Source: a bacterium (GTDB lineage Bacteria; Bacillota; Clostridia; Lachnospirales; Lachnospiraceae). From it: a DNA stretch of 34,313 nucleotides. Position numbers and translations under genes: made by a program. Under the pieces are notes generated by a model. It saw only the letters and a program-made list of their open reading frames with translations. It was not told where the DNA came from and did not search any database. The first letter of the stretch is position 1; every line of letters begins with the position of its first letter. Below are positions 33,008 to 34,313 of the stretch, one piece after another. The stretch lies in the NCBI GenBank assembly GCA_023667365.1, contig JAMPAG010000001.1, forward strand, positions 198,588-232,900. Direction: 5' to 3'.

Positions 33008-33289
33008 CTACCTATTTATAAAAAAAGCAGCATAAAATATTTCCAGCCGCATTCTTTCTTCACTGCGTACGGTTCCCTCGCTGCATATGGTTCCTTCACT
33101 GCATATGCTTCCTTCACTGCATATGGTTCCTTCGCTGCATATGGTTCCTTCGCTGCATATGGTTCCTTCGCTGCGTACGGTTCCTTCACTGCGTACGGTC
33201 TTTTCTGTTTTTGGACATACAGAAGGGAGTATAAACGATTCGTCTATACTCCCCTCTACTCTTCGTACTCCACTTGGGTGTACCTCCAT
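33008..33289 (-). CDS. possible small protein made of hexapeptide repeats
   Basis: A 93-residue frame starting MEVHPSGVRRVEGSIDES, with eight tandem hexapeptides of the type EGTICS/EGTVRS encoded by the 18-base repeats. It lies downstream of a consensus promoter, about 185 bases from the expected start site. The ribosome site is poor (only GGAT about 12 bases upstream), and the plus strand is also open through the same repeats. I list it as doubtful; it could equally be a structured leader of the GH3 gene. Confidence 0.22.
   Translation of the reverse strand: MEVHPSGVRRVEGSIDESFILPSVCPKTEKTVRSEGTVRSEGTICSEGTICSEGTICSEGSICSEGTICSEGTVRSEERMRLEIFYAAFFINR
33053..33196. repeat. eight 18-bp tandem repeats
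   Basis: The consensus GGTTCCTTCRCTGCATAT (or ...GCGTAC) is repeated with an exact 18-base period from 33053 to 33196. The first unit is more diverged. Units at 33125 and 33143 are identical. Each unit ends in the palindromic CATATGG or GTACGG context. No spacers separate the units, so it is a minisatellite-type array. Confidence 0.92.
33221..33257. promoter_or_regulatory. 37-bp near-perfect palindrome
   Basis: The dyad is centred on T33239. Arms GGGAGTATA (33225-33233) and TATACTCCC (33245-33253) pair fully, as do ACGA/TCGT nearest the centre and AGA/TCT at the ends. Only two base pairs of the 18 mismatch. The single-base centre means it is better read as a DNA-binding site or cruciform than an RNA hairpin, although RNA could form a slightly shortened stem. 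Confidence 0.8.
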
Positions 33290-33478
33290 TGTTTTTTTCG
33301 TATCCGTTCCACTATACTCTTTGTACGCGCCGTACCGTAACCGCTGTTGCTTCTGTTACCTCATTCAGTGTACTTGTCTACGATGTGCTACTCATTTCTC
33401 TCAATACCATAATGTTGTTTGGGTGGCTGTACCTTCCTTTCATTAGGATATCTATGTAAATGTGTAACTTGTAAATAT

Positions 33479-33507
33479 AATATAATACATGCCCGTCCTT
33501 TTGTCAA
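33479..33507 (-). promoter_or_regulatory. strong sigma-A-type promoter reading toward the palindrome, repeats and GH3 gene
   Basis: On the minus strand a perfect TTGACA (33502-33507), 17-base spacer and TATATT (33479-33484). Expected transcription start is near 33472. The next confident gene in that direction is GH3, starting at 32929, so the leader would be about 540 bases unless a small RNA or small protein is made first. Confidence 0.8.
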
Positions 33508-33595
33508 CACATTTTTGAAATTTTTTTCAAATTTTTTGTTGATTCTTTTTTATTGTCATTATTTTATATTCAATTTGCATTTTTTAACACAATTA

Positions 33596-34255
33596 TCAGT
33601 TATTTTCTGACAACTCCGTTTCCAAATCTGTTTCCGGGTCAAATTCGGAATCTGCTGCTACGCGGATCTCCGTAAACAGCTCTGCAAGCCGTTCGTCAGG
33701 ATAATGACGATCCAAAAACTGTTCCAATGCCGTGACTGCCTCTTTTCCCTCCCTGCGAAAGCGCTGACGTACACATGCCGCGATCGAGATCAGACAATCC
33801 GCAAGAAACAGAACAAACAACCCGCCTACGATGAACGGTCCCCGCCGCTGTGAGAACGATTCCACCACGCGACTCAAAATCGGATAGATCAGACGCACAG
33901 CCGCTACCGCCGCGATCCCCCAGTAAACGGCAAACTCCAGACAGATCCGTCCGTGAAGCTGAAATTTCTTTTTGCTGTAGTCCCACGACTTTGTCCCCAG
34001 TATTTTTTCCTGCAAATAGCCGCAGGCATATTCAAAAGCGCTTCCCAGACAGGCTCCCAAGGCAAAAAGAAACGGCAGACTTTTTCTGCGCATCGGATAA
34101 AACAAATACAGAAACCCCGCCAGCGCAACACCGTAAATCGGACTGAACGGTCCGTAAATCACGCCTTTTCGCGACATCCACTTCCCGCGCAGATGCCGGT
34201 ACCAGCACATTTCCACAAGACAGCCGATCAGGCTCCCTGCAAGTACGAGCCACAT
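33596..34255 (-). CDS. PF06541-type (putative ABC-transporter permease, CmpB-like) membrane protein
   Basis: The 219-residue protein has about five membrane helices. It begins WLVLAGSLIGCLVEMCWYRH and contains GVIYGPFSPIYGVALAGFLY, the conserved G(P)xxPIYG motif of this family, and the following FEYACGYLQEKILGTKSWDYS. A charged cytoplasmic C-terminus of about 60 residues (AVTALEQFLDRHYPDERL) is extra. Despite the family label, members have no shown transport role and no ATPase gene is adjacent. ATG 34255 follows an in-frame stop by one codon and has AAGG seven bases upstream, so the gene is complete. Confidence 0.85.
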   Translation of the reverse strand: MWLVLAGSLIGCLVEMCWYRHLRGKWMSRKGVIYGPFSPIYGVALAGFLYLFYPMRRKSLPFLFALGACLGSAFEYACGYLQEKILGTKSWDYSKKKFQLHGRICLEFAVYWGIAAVAAVRLIYPILSRVVESFSQRRGPFIVGGLFVLFLADCLISIAACVRQRFRREGKEAVTALEQFLDRHYPDERLAELFTEIRVAADSEFDPETDLETELSENN

Positions 34256-34280
34256 CAGTCAGCCTTGAAAGGTAAATTCC

Positions 34281-34286
34281 ATTATA
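34281..34286 (-). promoter_or_regulatory. possible -10 box for the PF06541-type gene
   Basis: A perfect TATAAT on the minus strand, 25 bases before ATG 34255. The hexamer 17 bases upstream is AATTTT, a poor -35, and the window ends there, so the promoter is only tentative. Confidence 0.35.
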
Positions 34287-34313
34287 TCCTGCCTTGTTTC
34301 TCCAAAATTACTT

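Larger units (their letters stand above)
32930..33595. other. 666-base region without a confident gene
   Basis: It lies between the GH3 start and the stop of the PF06541-type gene. It contains a strong minus-strand promoter at 33479-33507, a 37-base palindrome, eight 18-base tandem repeats, and an AT-rich tract at 33510-33590 with a weak TTTGAAA/TTTCAAA hairpin. Because 18 is divisible by three, both strands stay open through the repeats, producing frames that look protein-like but may not be genes. Confidence 0.7.

Noticed and set aside
33053..33196. Possible CRISPR array
   Set aside because: The 18-base units are contiguous with no unique spacers, and there are no cas genes in the window.
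33087..33446. Plus-strand 119-residue frame through the tandem repeats
   Set aside because: It stays open only because the repeat period is a multiple of three. No ribosome site or promoter is seen on that strand.

Overview
The window looks like a chromosomal segment from a gut-type clostridium, most likely a Lachnospiraceae member. Support comes from the GC-rich codon use with AGGAGG-type ribosome sites, a purine operon with a [4Fe-4S]-type PurF, a CIRCE-controlled htpG, and the DUF5716/DUF5717-type proteins, which I know mainly from that family. No rRNA, CRISPR array, integrase or transposase is visible. Nearly all genes lie on the minus strand and are described here in their direction of transcription, from high to low coordinates. 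The exceptions are one tRNA-Gly and one NERD-domain gene on the plus strand at 30.1-31.0 kb.

Right end (34.3-31.0 kb): a PF06541-type membrane protein, then a 666-base non-coding stretch with a consensus promoter, a 37-base near-perfect palindrome and eight 18-base tandem repeats. This stretch leads to a membrane-anchored GH3 N-acetylhexosaminidase-like enzyme with a long acidic cytoplasmic tail. At 31.0-30.0 kb lie a paired-hairpin repeat, the NERD gene, a terminator and tRNA-Gly(GCC) with its promoter. From 29.9 to 20.3 kb runs a long co-directional series: a PAS/HD-GYP signalling protein, a papain/C39-like protein, a half-length SDR-like protein, a beta-CASP metallo-beta-lactamase, DHFR, a zinc-ribbon membrane protein, a three-gene AT-rich cassette, a PHP phosphoesterase and a PpiC-type lipoprotein.

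Middle (20.3-8.4 kb): CIRCE operator, promoter, htpG and a PfkB/1-phosphofructokinase-type kinase. A separate promoter then drives five genes of unknown function: a 1188-residue beta/helical-repeat protein (DUF5717-like), a degenerate Hsp70-like protein (DUF5716-like), a small helical-repeat protein, a coiled-coil membrane protein and a polytopic membrane protein. Their tight packing suggests one envelope-associated machine. This is the best candidate here for an undescribed system.

Left end (8.4 kb-1): purC, purF, purB and purA behind a promoter with a 200-base leader and ending in a strong terminator, covering early, middle and AMP-branch steps of purine synthesis. Next is a Fic-family AMPylase coupled to the HsdM subunit of a type I restriction-modification system that continues beyond the window.

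The most notable non-coding observations are a double-hairpin element present twice with compensatory base changes in its stems, and a 15-bp exact direct repeat flanking the AT-rich cassette.
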